Source: a virus. From it: 64,000 nt of DNA. Positions 33,886 to 41,474 of this stretch are shown piece after piece. The notes under the pieces were generated by a model. It was not told the DNA's origin, searched no databases, and saw only the letters and a program-made list of their open reading frames with translations. The position numbers and the translations under genes were made by a program. Where the stretch lies: positions 1-64,000 of IMG/VR virus record IMGVR_UViG_3300032315_000202; one strand, given 5' to 3'. How positions within the stretch are numbered: position 1 is the stretch's first letter; every line of letters begins with the position of its first letter.

Positions 33886-35289
33886 TTATTTCTTTAGAGA
33901 GTTCAACAATGACTTGAGTTTAGCTGATTGTGCATCTACTACTGGTCTTTCTGTCTGTTCTATCGCATCCTGCACAGCATTGTTCACTGCTCCTACCTGA
34001 CTAGTAGTCCTGATCTTATCCATTATTTGAGAAGGAGTTGCTTGAGTGTTCTTGTCCCCGTCTGGATCATCGTCTGTAATACGCATAGTCTCGATGTTAT
34101 ATTCTAGATCGATCTTCATACCTACACCCGTAGAACTACGAGACTTCATACACTGAATCTGATACTTACCTCTCTCCTTCATAGAGCGTGAAGTAAAGAT
34201 ACCGAACACGTAGTCAGCAGTATTGATCTTAGAGATACCACCTGCGATGTGACTGTGGTCGAACTCGATTTCCTCGACTGCTGAACGATTCAACTGAGAT
34301 GCAGTAATCATTAGAACACCTAGCTCTTTAGAAAGATTTCGGAGTTCTTCTGAAACATACTTGTCCTTGATGAACTGATCGCTCGGATTGACCTTGATAC
34401 TGACCGGCATGACCAGATCAAGATAGTCAATCATCACAAAGTCAATCTTGATGCCAGTCTGAATCTGTACTTCCTTGATGTATGCCCGAATCGCATTCAC
34501 GTTAGACTGTGCTGGAAGACCCTTCACACGATACTGACCCATCTTCTTACCAGCCATCTTTACCTTCAGTTCAGCATCGTCAAGGTTCTTACGAATATCC
34601 TTCGTACTCATGCTAGTAAGCATGGCGTCAGTACGCAGAGAAGTCAATTCTTCTGAAAGTTCTAGAGTAACATAGACTCCACTCAAGCCCTGCTTCAACC
34701 AGTTAAGTGCGATGTTCATCATGACCAACGACTTACCAGAACCCGAACCACCTGCAAAGATATTCAGTTCGCCACGGGACATGCCACCATACATAACACG
34801 ATCAAGCTGTGGCCAACCAGTTGACACCTGTCCGCCTTGATTGAAGTACTTGTTGAGACGTTCCTTAGGATCAGCAAAGTAGTCTGTGCCCATGTCACGT
34901 TGTAGCGAGATTTGAACAGCGTCCTTGATCAGCTTTTCAACTGGATCGAAGTCACCCTTCTCAAGCAAATCTGCTGCTTTGAGAATAGCTCGTTCAAGTT
35001 CCTGACGTTTAGTGAACTGTTCAAATTCTTCCAAGAACCAGTCATAATGCCCTTCATCAAGTTCAGGGATAGCTTCAACTTCGACTCCGGTCGTCGCTTT
35101 GATCTGGATCGGATCAGGCATAATACTATATTTTGTAGTATGCTCTACCATAAACTCCGCGACTGGACGAAGCGTTCTATCAAAGTTTTCCGCATTCATG
35201 ATGTTCATAACACGAGTATACAACTCCGCGTTAGTTACCATCATTCTCAAGAATAGCGCCTGTACGTCTGTATTATATTCTTTTATCAA
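33886..35289 (-). CDS. gp41: Replicative DNA helicase (gp41)
   Basis: Hexameric 5'-3' helicase of the DnaB/RecA-fold type, partner of the gp61 primase. Walker A GGSGSGKS at residues 180-187, then ALNWLKQGLSGVYVTLELSEE (motif 1a), FVMIDYLDLVMP (Walker B), LGVLMITASQLNRSA (motif 3) and KSRSSTGVG near the C-terminus. 467 residues (T4: 475). Starts at TTG (35289), overlapping gp61 by 17 nt; the first ATG would remove an N-terminal helix (VQALFLRMM) that aligns with the T4 N-terminus. Confidence 0.93.
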   Translation of the reverse strand: MIKEYNTDVQALFLRMMVTNAELYTRVMNIMNAENFDRTLRPVAEFMVEHTTKYSIMPDPIQIKATTGVEVEAIPELDEGHYDWFLEEFEQFTKRQELERAILKAADLLEKGDFDPVEKLIKDAVQISLQRDMGTDYFADPKERLNKYFNQGGQVSTGWPQLDRVMYGGMSRGELNIFAGGSGSGKSLVMMNIALNWLKQGLSGVYVTLELSEELTSLRTDAMLTSMSTKDIRKNLDDAELKVKMAGKKMGQYRVKGLPAQSNVNAIRAYIKEVQIQTGIKIDFVMIDYLDLVMPVSIKVNPSDQFIKDKYVSEELRNLSKELGVLMITASQLNRSAVEEIEFDHSHIAGGISKINTADYVFGIFTSRSMKERGKYQIQCMKSRSSTGVGMKIDLEYNIETMRITDDDPDGDKNTQATPSQIMDKIRTTSQVGAVNNAVQDAIEQTERPVVDAQSAKLKSLLNSLKK

Positions 35290-36244
35290 GTTTAGTTCTC
35301 GCTATCTGAATTTTAATCTTACTGTTCGTCGCTGCTTGCAATATACTTAGTAGCGTCGGGAGTCTGCCGTATTTTACTACAGCATCGTTAACGTCTTTTA
35401 CGTCTGGCCCCCAGTCAGGTAAGCTGACCTGAAATCCTAATTCCAGAGCCTGATCACATATTGCTAATCCAGTCTTATCTTGATCGGGAACAACGATGAT
35501 CGTCTTATTTAGGTTTCTCAATAAGTCAGCTTGTGTCTCACCTATCGTATTCGTAGTCAACGCACACCCATTGATACTCAGCGCATCAAATATGCCTTCT
35601 ACTACGATACAGCACTCCCACTCCGGCTTTTGAAAATCATAACCGAATATATAACCGGACTGTTGATCCGATATGAACTTCGGGGTCCGATTGTCTAGAT
35701 ACCTGCTCGTGCTTCCTACTATCTTATTGTTGAATGTAAAAGGTATGATGACCCTGTTAGAGTTTCTACCTTCTTCATTCGGTGTTACCATATAGGGATA
35801 GTCGGTGTAATTTAACCCACGCGCCGCTAGATAGTCTATGAATACTTTATGATCAGGATTACTCGCATCGATTAGATCAGCCTCAGGAAGTTCTACTTCT
35901 TCAAACTTGACCTTCTTCTTTTGCTTGATCACCCTAGTCAAGTCTAGCAAGTCTTTATGTTGTAGACTTTCTAGATTCCACTTGTTTATCTGGTTCTCGT
36001 CGATACCTATCCATTTCAATAGCAGCTTAGTGTTGCCGGTAAGCGGTCTACCCAAAGCGAAGCCGCACTTGAAGTTGCAGTTGAAGCAGTGATAAGACCA
36101 ATTTTCCCCGTTCGACTTGACACCGCCGCGCATACGCTTGTCTTGCTTATGCCCGCGATGATGGCAGCACGGGGCGTTGAAACTAATCCAACCGCTGCTC
36201 GTGCTTTTCTTCTTTCCCGGAATGATAGATAGGATATCAAACAT
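35273..36244 (-). CDS. gp61: DNA primase (gp61)
   Basis: Makes RNA primers for lagging-strand synthesis within the gp41-gp61 primosome. An N-terminal zinc site is visible: C26-C27-H28 with C53 and C56 (YHCFNCNFKCGF). The Toprim core shows CIVVEGIFDALSI and IIVVPDQDKTG with the acidic triad, and WGPDVKDVNDAV near the C-terminus. 323 residues (T4: 342). A consensus -10 lies 5 nt before the ATG at 36244, so it appears leaderless and early. Confidence 0.93.
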   Translation of the reverse strand: MFDILSIIPGKKKSTSSGWISFNAPCCHHRGHKQDKRMRGGVKSNGENWSYHCFNCNFKCGFALGRPLTGNTKLLLKWIGIDENQINKWNLESLQHKDLLDLTRVIKQKKKVKFEEVELPEADLIDASNPDHKVFIDYLAARGLNYTDYPYMVTPNEEGRNSNRVIIPFTFNNKIVGSTSRYLDNRTPKFISDQQSGYIFGYDFQKPEWECCIVVEGIFDALSINGCALTTNTIGETQADLLRNLNKTIIVVPDQDKTGLAICDQALELGFQVSLPDWGPDVKDVNDAVVKYGRLPTLLSILQAATNSKIKIQIARTKLDKRI

Positions 36245-36249
36245 GAGTC

Positions 36250-36277
36250 ATTATAACATGCTTGACATAAAAATCAA
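36250..36277 (-). promoter_or_regulatory. Early promoter (gp61-gp41)
   Basis: TTGATT (36277-36272), 16-nt spacer, TATAAT (36255-36250), 5 nt to ATG. A CTTGA/TCAAG inverted repeat spans the -35 and the spacer (36261-36278) and might be an operator. Confidence 0.75.
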
Positions 36278-36290
36278 GTGTTACGGTTAA

Positions 36291-37076
36291 TTAACGGGAC
36301 AATATGTTTGTAACGGCGCCGGCATTGCTAGTGAATGTCATGCGAACGAAGGGGTGAAACCCTCTGACGACATATCCTATAGTTTCAGTTACATTAGCTA
36401 GATCAACCTGTGCCTCGATAGGATACCAGTCTACGTCAGGCTGACAAGAACCTTCGATCAACACATTACCGTAATAATCAGTATAACGAGCTTGAATGCT
36501 CAACACAGGATTGTTGTTAGTGTAGATAGGACTCGTGTGATATTCCATATACTGTCCGTTACCGAAATAGTCTAGGTTAGCTTGACTCAGATTAGGGAAA
36601 GCCTGTCCAGTAGGAATAGTAACAGTAGAAGAAGGTACGAAGGAAGGAAGGACCGAATTAACGATATTCATATCGCCTCTTGCACCTGCATTTTGATCAA
36701 CGAACACAGGATAGTCGAATTCTTGTACTGGAATTTCAAGAGAGTAATGTGCTTTTTGGGGGTCAATGCCTTCAATCTCAGCAGGACTTACGTTCAATAC
36801 AGCAATACCGGTGAGCGGTAACTGCAAGGTTAATGCCTTGTTCAGTAAGACCTCAGACCCGTCATAATTGATAAGTCTGAAAGTGATGACCTTTCCAGTA
36901 ATGTCCACTGGCTTCTGCTCTTGATTTAAGAACTGAAACTGAATCTGATTGTCTACGCCCTTATTTAGGGTTAGTGTTTTAGCATACTGTGGCATATAGG
37001 CTCTCGGTGAATATCCTGAAAGGAGAACAACAATCTGACGCTGCGTGTAAATGAAAACTTGTGTACTGTAAGCCAT
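36291..37076 (-). CDS. Virion protein with BppU-like N-terminal domain (261 aa)
   Basis: The segment LNKGVDNQIQFQFLNQEQKP then VDITGKVITFRLINYDGSEV follows the BppU/baseplate upper protein N-terminal pattern seen in many phages. The remainder is beta-rich (HYSLEIPVQEFDYPVFVD, VRGFHPFVRMTF). Probably a baseplate or fibre-connecting protein. Late box at 37103-37110 with a 26-nt leader; no strong ribosome site. Located between replication genes. Confidence 0.65.
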   Translation of the reverse strand: MAYSTQVFIYTQRQIVVLLSGYSPRAYMPQYAKTLTLNKGVDNQIQFQFLNQEQKPVDITGKVITFRLINYDGSEVLLNKALTLQLPLTGIAVLNVSPAEIEGIDPQKAHYSLEIPVQEFDYPVFVDQNAGARGDMNIVNSVLPSFVPSSTVTIPTGQAFPNLSQANLDYFGNGQYMEYHTSPIYTNNNPVLSIQARYTDYYGNVLIEGSCQPDVDWYPIEAQVDLANVTETIGYVVRGFHPFVRMTFTSNAGAVTNILSR

Positions 37077-37102
37077 GCAATGCTGCTGTCCCTATTATCT
37101 TG

Positions 37103-37110
37103 TATTTATC
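37103..37110 (-). promoter_or_regulatory. Late promoter box GATAAATA
   Basis: 26 nt before the ATG at 37076. Confidence 0.65.
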
Positions 37111-37162
37111 ATCCTATCGCATCTTGTTGACTAATATTAAAAATTACCTTTGGGTTTCCAAA

Positions 37163-37170
37163 ACTAAATA
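37163..37170 (+). promoter_or_regulatory. Late promoter box ACTAAATA, 9 nt before ATG
   Basis: Plus strand; predicted transcript would have a leader of about 4 nt and no ribosome site. Confidence 0.65.
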
Positions 37171-37179
37171 AAGTAAGAT

Positions 37180-37557
37180 ATGCACAACGAATTTTTCAGA
37201 AAACTTAGTGAGAATCACCCTTTCATTTCTATATGTTCCTATGCCAGTCAAGACTACGTGGGTATCATTCAAAACCGAGACGACCTAGTTACTACTATGT
37301 ACGATTACGGTGCGATTGTTCCTGCTGAGCTTAAGGCTAGGTTCTTAGAATTGGGAGAGGTATGGTGGTGGGAATCTAATAGAACAATACCCATCAATTT
37401 GTTTCTAAAAGATGACTGGGCCGTATTCAAGCCCTTTATCAGGACCTTCAACAATAAGAGTTTAGCCGTGCTTCATGGACCAGTCGTAAGTATGACAGAC
37501 TTTACTAAGAAGAGAACAAAGCGAAGATCAATTACTCTAGTTAAGCGGATGCCCTAG
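37180..37557 (+). CDS. Conserved late protein of unknown function (125 aa)
   Basis: Contains YVGIIQNRDDLVTTMYDYG, WWWESNRTIPINLFL and a strongly basic C-terminus (TKKRTKRRSITLVKRMP). The WWWESNR-IPIN-FLK string is one I remember from many T4-like cyanophages and marine phages, with no function assigned. A lone plus-strand gene with its own late box. It overlaps the 3' end of the convergent peptide deformylase gene by 17 bp. Confidence 0.75.
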   Translation: MHNEFFRKLSENHPFISICSYASQDYVGIIQNRDDLVTTMYDYGAIVPAELKARFLELGEVWWWESNRTIPINLFLKDDWAVFKPFIRTFNNKSLAVLHGPVVSMTDFTKKRTKRRSITLVKRMP

Positions 37558-38050
37558 ACTTCTTCTTTAGTTCTTTCTTCCGTTTTTCTTTAGCCATCAT
37601 CAATGTAGTATCACCTGCTCGTTGATCAAATGTTACGCCCATTAAATGATCAAACTCGTGTAAGAATACCCGAGATTCCATTCCAGTCAATTCACGCTCA
37701 AACTTGATCCCTTCGGTGCTATAGTATTGAACTATGCAAGAAGACGAACGCTTGACCTTCATAAACAAATCGGGGAACGAAAGACATCCTTCAAGATCAG
37801 TCAATCTATCTTCTGATAGCGACACGATCATAGGATTGATACAAGCTACCAACTTCATGAAATTACCCATGATGAAGATGCGCTTCTTGATACCGACCTG
37901 AGGTGCAGCAAGCCCAACGCCGCCGTTAGCAGTCATAAATTTTGCCATAGCTGTGACAAGTTCAGTAGGATCACCGTCGACCTCAAAATCCCAGAGGTCG
38001 GAAACTTCTAGTAACTGTGGGTCGTTTTCTTTGAGTAATTCTAAATTCAT
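37541..38050 (-). CDS. def: Peptide deformylase
   Basis: Removes the formyl group from nascent N-terminal methionine. All three motifs are present: GVGLAAPQ (44-51), EGCLS (87-91, metal Cys) and HEFDH (131-135, two metal His and catalytic Glu). 169 residues with a short basic tail. Phage deformylases are common in marine T4-like phages and may favour translation or protein turnover during infection. Overlaps the upstream gene by ATGA, last gene of the operon descending from about 43.1 kb. Confidence 0.95.
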   Translation of the reverse strand: MNLELLKENDPQLLEVSDLWDFEVDGDPTELVTAMAKFMTANGGVGLAAPQVGIKKRIFIMGNFMKLVACINPMIVSLSEDRLTDLEGCLSFPDLFMKVKRSSSCIVQYYSTEGIKFERELTGMESRVFLHEFDHLMGVTFDQRAGDTTLMMAKEKRKKELKKKSRASA

Positions 38051-38292
38051 GTAGTCCTCACTTCTTTGAATGTCATTTCGTCTACTAGTTCAATGTCACT
38101 GTCGGTTTCAATCCACGCTCTTGCGCCGCACTTCAATTGATCACCGGTGTAGACTAGCTTACTAGGGCCATTGATAATGACCTCACGGGCATACAAGGTC
38201 TTCCCCTTGTTTTTGATAGTATAGACAGGACGATTCTTACCATCCTTTGCGTTCATAGCAATGTGCTGTCGATTAACATGGATAATTTTCAC
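38047..38292 (-). CDS. Conserved small protein (81 aa)
   Basis: Beta-rich: MKIIHVNRQHIAMNAKDG, VYTIKNKGKTLYAREVII, then GPSKLVYTGDQLKCGARAWIETDSDI. The string CGARAWIET is familiar from T4-like cyanophages; no function known. GTG start overlapping the stop of the preceding gene (GTGA). Translationally coupled within the early operon. Confidence 0.75.
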   Translation of the reverse strand: MKIIHVNRQHIAMNAKDGKNRPVYTIKNKGKTLYAREVIINGPSKLVYTGDQLKCGARAWIETDSDIELVDEMTFKEVRTT

Positions 38293-38561
38293 GCGCCGAC
38301 CCCTTTCACAATTCCATAAATTAACACAGTGAGAATAAAGAGATTGCAGGTTAATAGTGCAGTGTCTCTTCCTTTATATGCAGCATACGCCCACAGCGCG
38401 GTTCCCATAGACCCAACAATCATGTCTTCAACATGGTAACCAAACGCACGAAGAATGGCTGCGACAATAACTCCGATCGTTCCTAACCACTTAACTACTG
38501 TCAGTGGCGTCAATGATCTTACCGTAACGTCGATCTTTCCTAGCAACTTAGCTACTTTCAT
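38289..38561 (-). CDS. Small membrane protein (90 aa)
   Basis: Predicted inner-membrane protein with about three hydrophobic segments: VVKWLGTIGVIVAAILRAFG, IVGSMGTALWAYAAY and LLTCNLFILTVLIYGIV. A short N-terminal cytoplasmic stretch precedes them. Function unknown. It lies between coupled genes in the early operon, with AAAAGAGAA before the ATG, overlapping the upstream gene by 14 nt. Confidence 0.65.
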   Translation of the reverse strand: MKVAKLLGKIDVTVRSLTPLTVVKWLGTIGVIVAAILRAFGYHVEDMIVGSMGTALWAYAAYKGRDTALLTCNLFILTVLIYGIVKGVGA

Positions 38562-39132
38562 TGGTGTTCTCTTTTAAAAGATTCATGTGTACTACTACGA
38601 GTTGACTGTAACTAATTGCGTGGCTTTTTTTGAATGTGTACCCGGACTGATCTTTGTCCCATACAGTCTCGTTAATCTCTTTCCACTTCTTGCCGAGAAG
38701 ATGACGTTTGGCAGGACGAATAGCTGCAAGGAACATAGCAAGACGAGGGATACTATCTATGGGTTCTGGCATTCTACGTATTAGATCATACGAGTTGCCC
38801 AAGTGAATCAGTTGCTCTACTATTGCCTTATCTTTCAGCACAGACCAGTCTGGGTCCCGCATCAGACGCAATAGATGTTCTTCATCCTTGACTTGACTAT
38901 AGACATGCACGTTCAATAAGTCTAGCTTGAAGTATCCTCTGTTTTCTGCTTCTGCATAGTGCAGAGAAGACATGTCATACATAGGATCGTAGGGTATGTC
39001 AGTAATATAAACACCAGTTGGATGCTTGCGAATTGGATTGACATTCCGCATAGACGCAGGGATATGCTTGATGACCGCTAACAGCTTGTCGCGGTCTCCC
39101 AAATCAATATCAATGTCAGAATCAATTCTCAT
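38548..39132 (-). CDS. Miniature DNA polymerase III alpha (C-family)-like protein (194 aa)
   Basis: Five blocks in the same order as in bacterial DnaE can be seen. DSDIDIDLGDRDKLLAVI (5-21) corresponds to the DnaE DxD palm motif; KHPTGVYI (36-43) to the KHAGGVVIA loop. GYFKLDLL (66-73) holds the third catalytic Asp (D71), as in GLVKFDFLGL. LIRRMPEPIDSIPRLAMFLAAIRP (117-140) resembles the finger region ending in FRPGP, and YTFKKSHAISY (165-175) resembles GFNKSHSAAY. The PHP, helix-hairpin-helix, beta-binding and OB parts of DnaE (about 1,160 residues) are absent. Whether it polymerises is unknown. It is coupled to a DexA-like exonuclease gene two positions upstream. Confidence 0.75.
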   Translation of the reverse strand: MRIDSDIDIDLGDRDKLLAVIKHIPASMRNVNPIRKHPTGVYITDIPYDPMYDMSSLHYAEAENRGYFKLDLLNVHVYSQVKDEEHLLRLMRDPDWSVLKDKAIVEQLIHLGNSYDLIRRMPEPIDSIPRLAMFLAAIRPAKRHLLGKKWKEINETVWDKDQSGYTFKKSHAISYSQLVVVHMNLLKENTNESS

Positions 39133-39402
39133 TCATTTCCACTTTAGTAAGAAGAATGTATATAGCTTTTCATCAACAATGTCAAACTTATCGGATATCG
39201 CACCGTTAATCGTATGTAGCTTGATGCCATAATTATCTTTCATGTATTCGACAAAATCAAGCTGGCCAGCGACAGGCGGGGAGTTTGCCAAAGCTTCAGT
39301 TCGGATTTTCTTAAGTATACCCCAATATTCCCAACGTGTGTTTCGAAACTCAATATCAGGATCATCTGGATCGAAGTCTTCGAAGCGGTTAGGAACTTTC
39401 AT
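39133..39402 (-). CDS. Small protein of the aromatic-LxW family (89 aa)
   Basis: Unknown function. Begins MKVPNRFEDFDPDDPDIEFR, includes YWGILKKIRTEALANSPPVAG and GIKLHTINGAISDKFDIVDEK, and ends YTFFLLKWK. The C-terminal pattern is shared with five other small proteins in this window (40068, 40325, 40561, 61729, 62009). Overlaps the exonuclease stop by ATGA; its own stop directly abuts the next ATG. Confidence 0.7.
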   Translation of the reverse strand: MKVPNRFEDFDPDDPDIEFRNTRWEYWGILKKIRTEALANSPPVAGQLDFVEYMKDNYGIKLHTINGAISDKFDIVDEKLYTFFLLKWK

Positions 39403-39953
39403 CGAAGATGAGTGAATCCAGCTGAGATGAGTTTCTGATAGGCCTTCTGCACAACAATAGCCTGACGCTCTGCGTCTTCAAGTGCTTTGTGTGAGGTCAC
39501 ATGTCCGCCGTCTTTCAGAGAGACGCCGGCAAGATCATAGATAGTGCGACAGTCACGGATATTCCAAAACTGCCAAGGATTCTTGATTTCCAATTCTCGG
39601 AAAGCATGTTCGGCAATCATGATGTCAAAGACAGAACCGTTGCTCCAAACCTTATCAGCACGATTCCAGCAGAACTTGTAAAGTTTCTCCATGCATTCCC
39701 TATAAGAAATGCGATTCTGATCACCCATCGCCTCTTGAATAGCTTCGGGGCTTTGCTCGCTCCACCAGCGGAGAGTATCATCGCTAATGCTACGACCGTA
39801 AACGTCAGTCTGTTCTTCCATCGTAGGACGAAGTTCGATGCGGTCGATCATGCCTTCCCCTTGTGGATCGAACAAAACTGCACCGATAGTGAGGATCACA
39901 GTTGACGATGAGGTGTCAAGCGTTTCCATGTCGATCATAATATGATTAGCCAT
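39399..39953 (-). CDS. dexA: DEDD-type 3'-5' exonuclease (DexA-like)
   Basis: 184 residues. IMIDMETLDTSSSTVILTIGAV gives motif I (D-x-E), SNGSVFDIMIAEHAF motif II (D), and HKALEDAERQA motif III (H-x5-D). FWNIRDCRTIYDLAG resembles the FWNQRDIRT region of T4 DexA, supporting that assignment. Probably degrades host or single-stranded DNA ends. Its first codons overlap the 41-aa gene upstream by 8 nt. Confidence 0.85.
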   Translation of the reverse strand: MANHIMIDMETLDTSSSTVILTIGAVLFDPQGEGMIDRIELRPTMEEQTDVYGRSISDDTLRWWSEQSPEAIQEAMGDQNRISYRECMEKLYKFCWNRADKVWSNGSVFDIMIAEHAFRELEIKNPWQFWNIRDCRTIYDLAGVSLKDGGHVTSHKALEDAERQAIVVQKAYQKLISAGFTHLR

Positions 39954-40071
39954 TAGAACTCCAAATATTGTCTAGCTTTTTAACTTCTTCTACTATATCA
40001 CCGTTTAGGTAATTAAGCAAGGATACGGGTCGTGATTCGGGTAAATAATCTGGTATATTCAGTAAGTTCAT
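39946..40071 (-). CDS. Small protein in operon (41 aa)
   Basis: MNLLNIPDYLPESRPVSLLN starts a 41-residue protein ending in KKLDNIWSSNG. Its ATG overlaps the stop of the upstream gene as ATGA, its stop lies inside the start of the exonuclease gene, and GGAAG precedes it. Those couplings on both sides argue that it is real. No family recognised. Confidence 0.7.
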   Translation of the reverse strand: MNLLNIPDYLPESRPVSLLNYLNGDIVEEVKKLDNIWSSNG

Positions 40072-40349
40072 TCACATAGCTTCCAAAAAACATAGGTCTT
40101 TTCATCAAGTATGATATAGCCCGCGATCTTGAACCACTTGCCCAAGTACTCAGGATTACCTAATCTTTCGCGGCACCATTTCTCTAATTCGCCTGGGCCT
40201 CGGCTGTCTGGACCAATAGGAATACGGATGAACGTCCTGTCTTCCCAAACATCATTCACAGCAATCTTCTTCTTGATCTTCTGCGTCTGCGGGACTACAT
40301 CAATTATTTCGTCTTGATAGGGTCTTAGCCCCATGTTAGCTTGAACCAT
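40068..40349 (-). CDS. Small protein of the aromatic-LxW family (93 aa)
   Basis: Unknown function. The middle (RIPIGPDSRGPGELEKWCRERLG) looks like a small folded unit, and the C-terminus YIILDEKTYVFWKLCE parallels EKLYTFFLLKW of the 39133 gene. Overlaps the upstream gene by 25 nt in another frame. Confidence 0.7.
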   Translation of the reverse strand: MVQANMGLRPYQDEIIDVVPQTQKIKKKIAVNDVWEDRTFIRIPIGPDSRGPGELEKWCRERLGNPEYLGKWFKIAGYIILDEKTYVFWKLCE

Positions 40350-40570
40350 ATAAAATCCCTTTCATATCTAAACTTATAGTGTAGATCATTGTCGCTACAA
40401 TACCATCTACAGTGGTGTTCACACTTGCCGATGTGACCATAAATCCAGTCAACCATCTCAGTATGTCTTTTTACGCCTTTGAATGGATTAGGTTCGTATA
40501 TACGAACTTCGTACCAACCCGGTTTAGTTAATTCCCAACCATTTTTTGAGTCATAGTGATTCACATCCAT
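40325..40570 (-). CDS. Small protein of the aromatic-LxW family (81 aa)
   Basis: Contains GWYEVRIYEPNPFKGV, MVDWIYGHIGKCEHHCRWYC and ends FIWFKLTWG. The HCRWYC cluster and Trp-rich content suggest a small aromatic core. Overlaps the upstream gene by 10 nt. Part of the small-paralogue run 40773-39133. Confidence 0.7.
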   Translation of the reverse strand: MDVNHYDSKNGWELTKPGWYEVRIYEPNPFKGVKRHTEMVDWIYGHIGKCEHHCRWYCSDNDLHYKFRYERDFIWFKLTWG

Positions 40571-40773
40571 CTCAATTTAAACCAGGATACACTTTCCTGT
40601 GTCTCAAAGGAATAGGCATAAATCATATCATCACTCGATGAAACATCAGACACATCAGTCATTGTTAAGCCAATAAAGTCAGGTAGGTTTCTGGCCCATT
40701 CTTCAATCTCTTCCGGATTAGTAGGATCCGAAAGCAGAACAGTATAAGGACTTGAGTATCTAACTGTTGACAC
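40561..40773 (-). CDS. Small protein of the aromatic-LxW family (70 aa)
   Basis: MSTVRYSSPYTVLLSDPTNP start, then EEIEEWARNLPDFIGLTM, ending SVSWFKLRWM. Short beta-strand/helix/strand layout similar to its neighbours, which appear to be diverged paralogues. Shares one base with the stop of the zinc-finger gene upstream. Confidence 0.7.
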   Translation of the reverse strand: MSTVRYSSPYTVLLSDPTNPEEIEEWARNLPDFIGLTMTDVSDVSSSDDMIYAYSFETQESVSWFKLRWM

Positions 40774-41474
40774 TAATATCCAGCCTGATTTAGCAAATCC
40801 TTTACCTGGGTCACGGCGCTCGCACTACGCTTGAACTTGATGGCCCATTGCTCGGGGTTGATGTAATCTATGATCATCTTTTGTTGAGATTCGTCCAAAT
40901 CTTCAATCATCTTGATGCCGCTCTCGCTGTGATACAACATCCACGGACTGATCTTACCAGCAGTTATAGAATAGACTAGCCTGTTTCGATTTGCGTATCG
41001 TAGACAGTCTTTCGTTTCGATTCCTGCTGCCTTTGCAAGTTCAATCGTGTTCTCGATACTACGAGCAACAGCATCCATTGGATCTTCATCCTTTAGATAC
41101 TGAATGAGAAACTTAGTGTAGTTAGAGTCACTGCACCAGCTGTCGATCTTCACGTTGTTCTTGAGCAACCAGTCAGCATAGCGATTGACATTTAGACAAT
41201 GTATGTTCACACAGTAATGCCCGAACTTGACAAATGCAAGGTAATACGCTGACTTACTAAAGTCTAGATATGTCTTCTGCTTTTTGGTTGTAGTGTTCTT
41301 TGCATAAAAGCGAAGCCAAGACTGAAAGCCGATGCGATTGCCTGGCAAGTCTTTATCTTGCCAGCGGCGTTTGTTCTCGCAAAGATGTTTCATCATGGTT
41401 GTCTCACGCTGAAACGATCTGTTGCAAAACTCGCAACTAAATTCTGAGGGCTTAATTTCCCCAGTCTTCTTCAT
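40773..41474 (-). CDS. Zinc-finger protein conserved in T4-like plankton phages (233 aa)
   Basis: An N-terminal C2H2/C2HC-type finger is clear: SCEFCNRSFQRETTMMKHLCE (C-x2-C ... H-x-x-C). Then GFQSWLRFYAKN and DFSKSAYYLAFVKFGHYC, and a helical C-terminal region with GKISPWMLYHSESG. I recall the same layout (finger, then AFVKFG, then KISPWxLY) in cyanophages, unnamed. Nucleic-acid binding is inferred. ATG at 41474 chosen; a GTG 33 nt upstream is possible. Overlaps the probable gp62 gene by 23 nt. Confidence 0.78.
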   Translation of the reverse strand: MKKTGEIKPSEFSCEFCNRSFQRETTMMKHLCENKRRWQDKDLPGNRIGFQSWLRFYAKNTTTKKQKTYLDFSKSAYYLAFVKFGHYCVNIHCLNVNRYADWLLKNNVKIDSWCSDSNYTKFLIQYLKDEDPMDAVARSIENTIELAKAAGIETKDCLRYANRNRLVYSITAGKISPWMLYHSESGIKMIEDLDESQQKMIIDYINPEQWAIKFKRSASAVTQVKDLLNQAGY

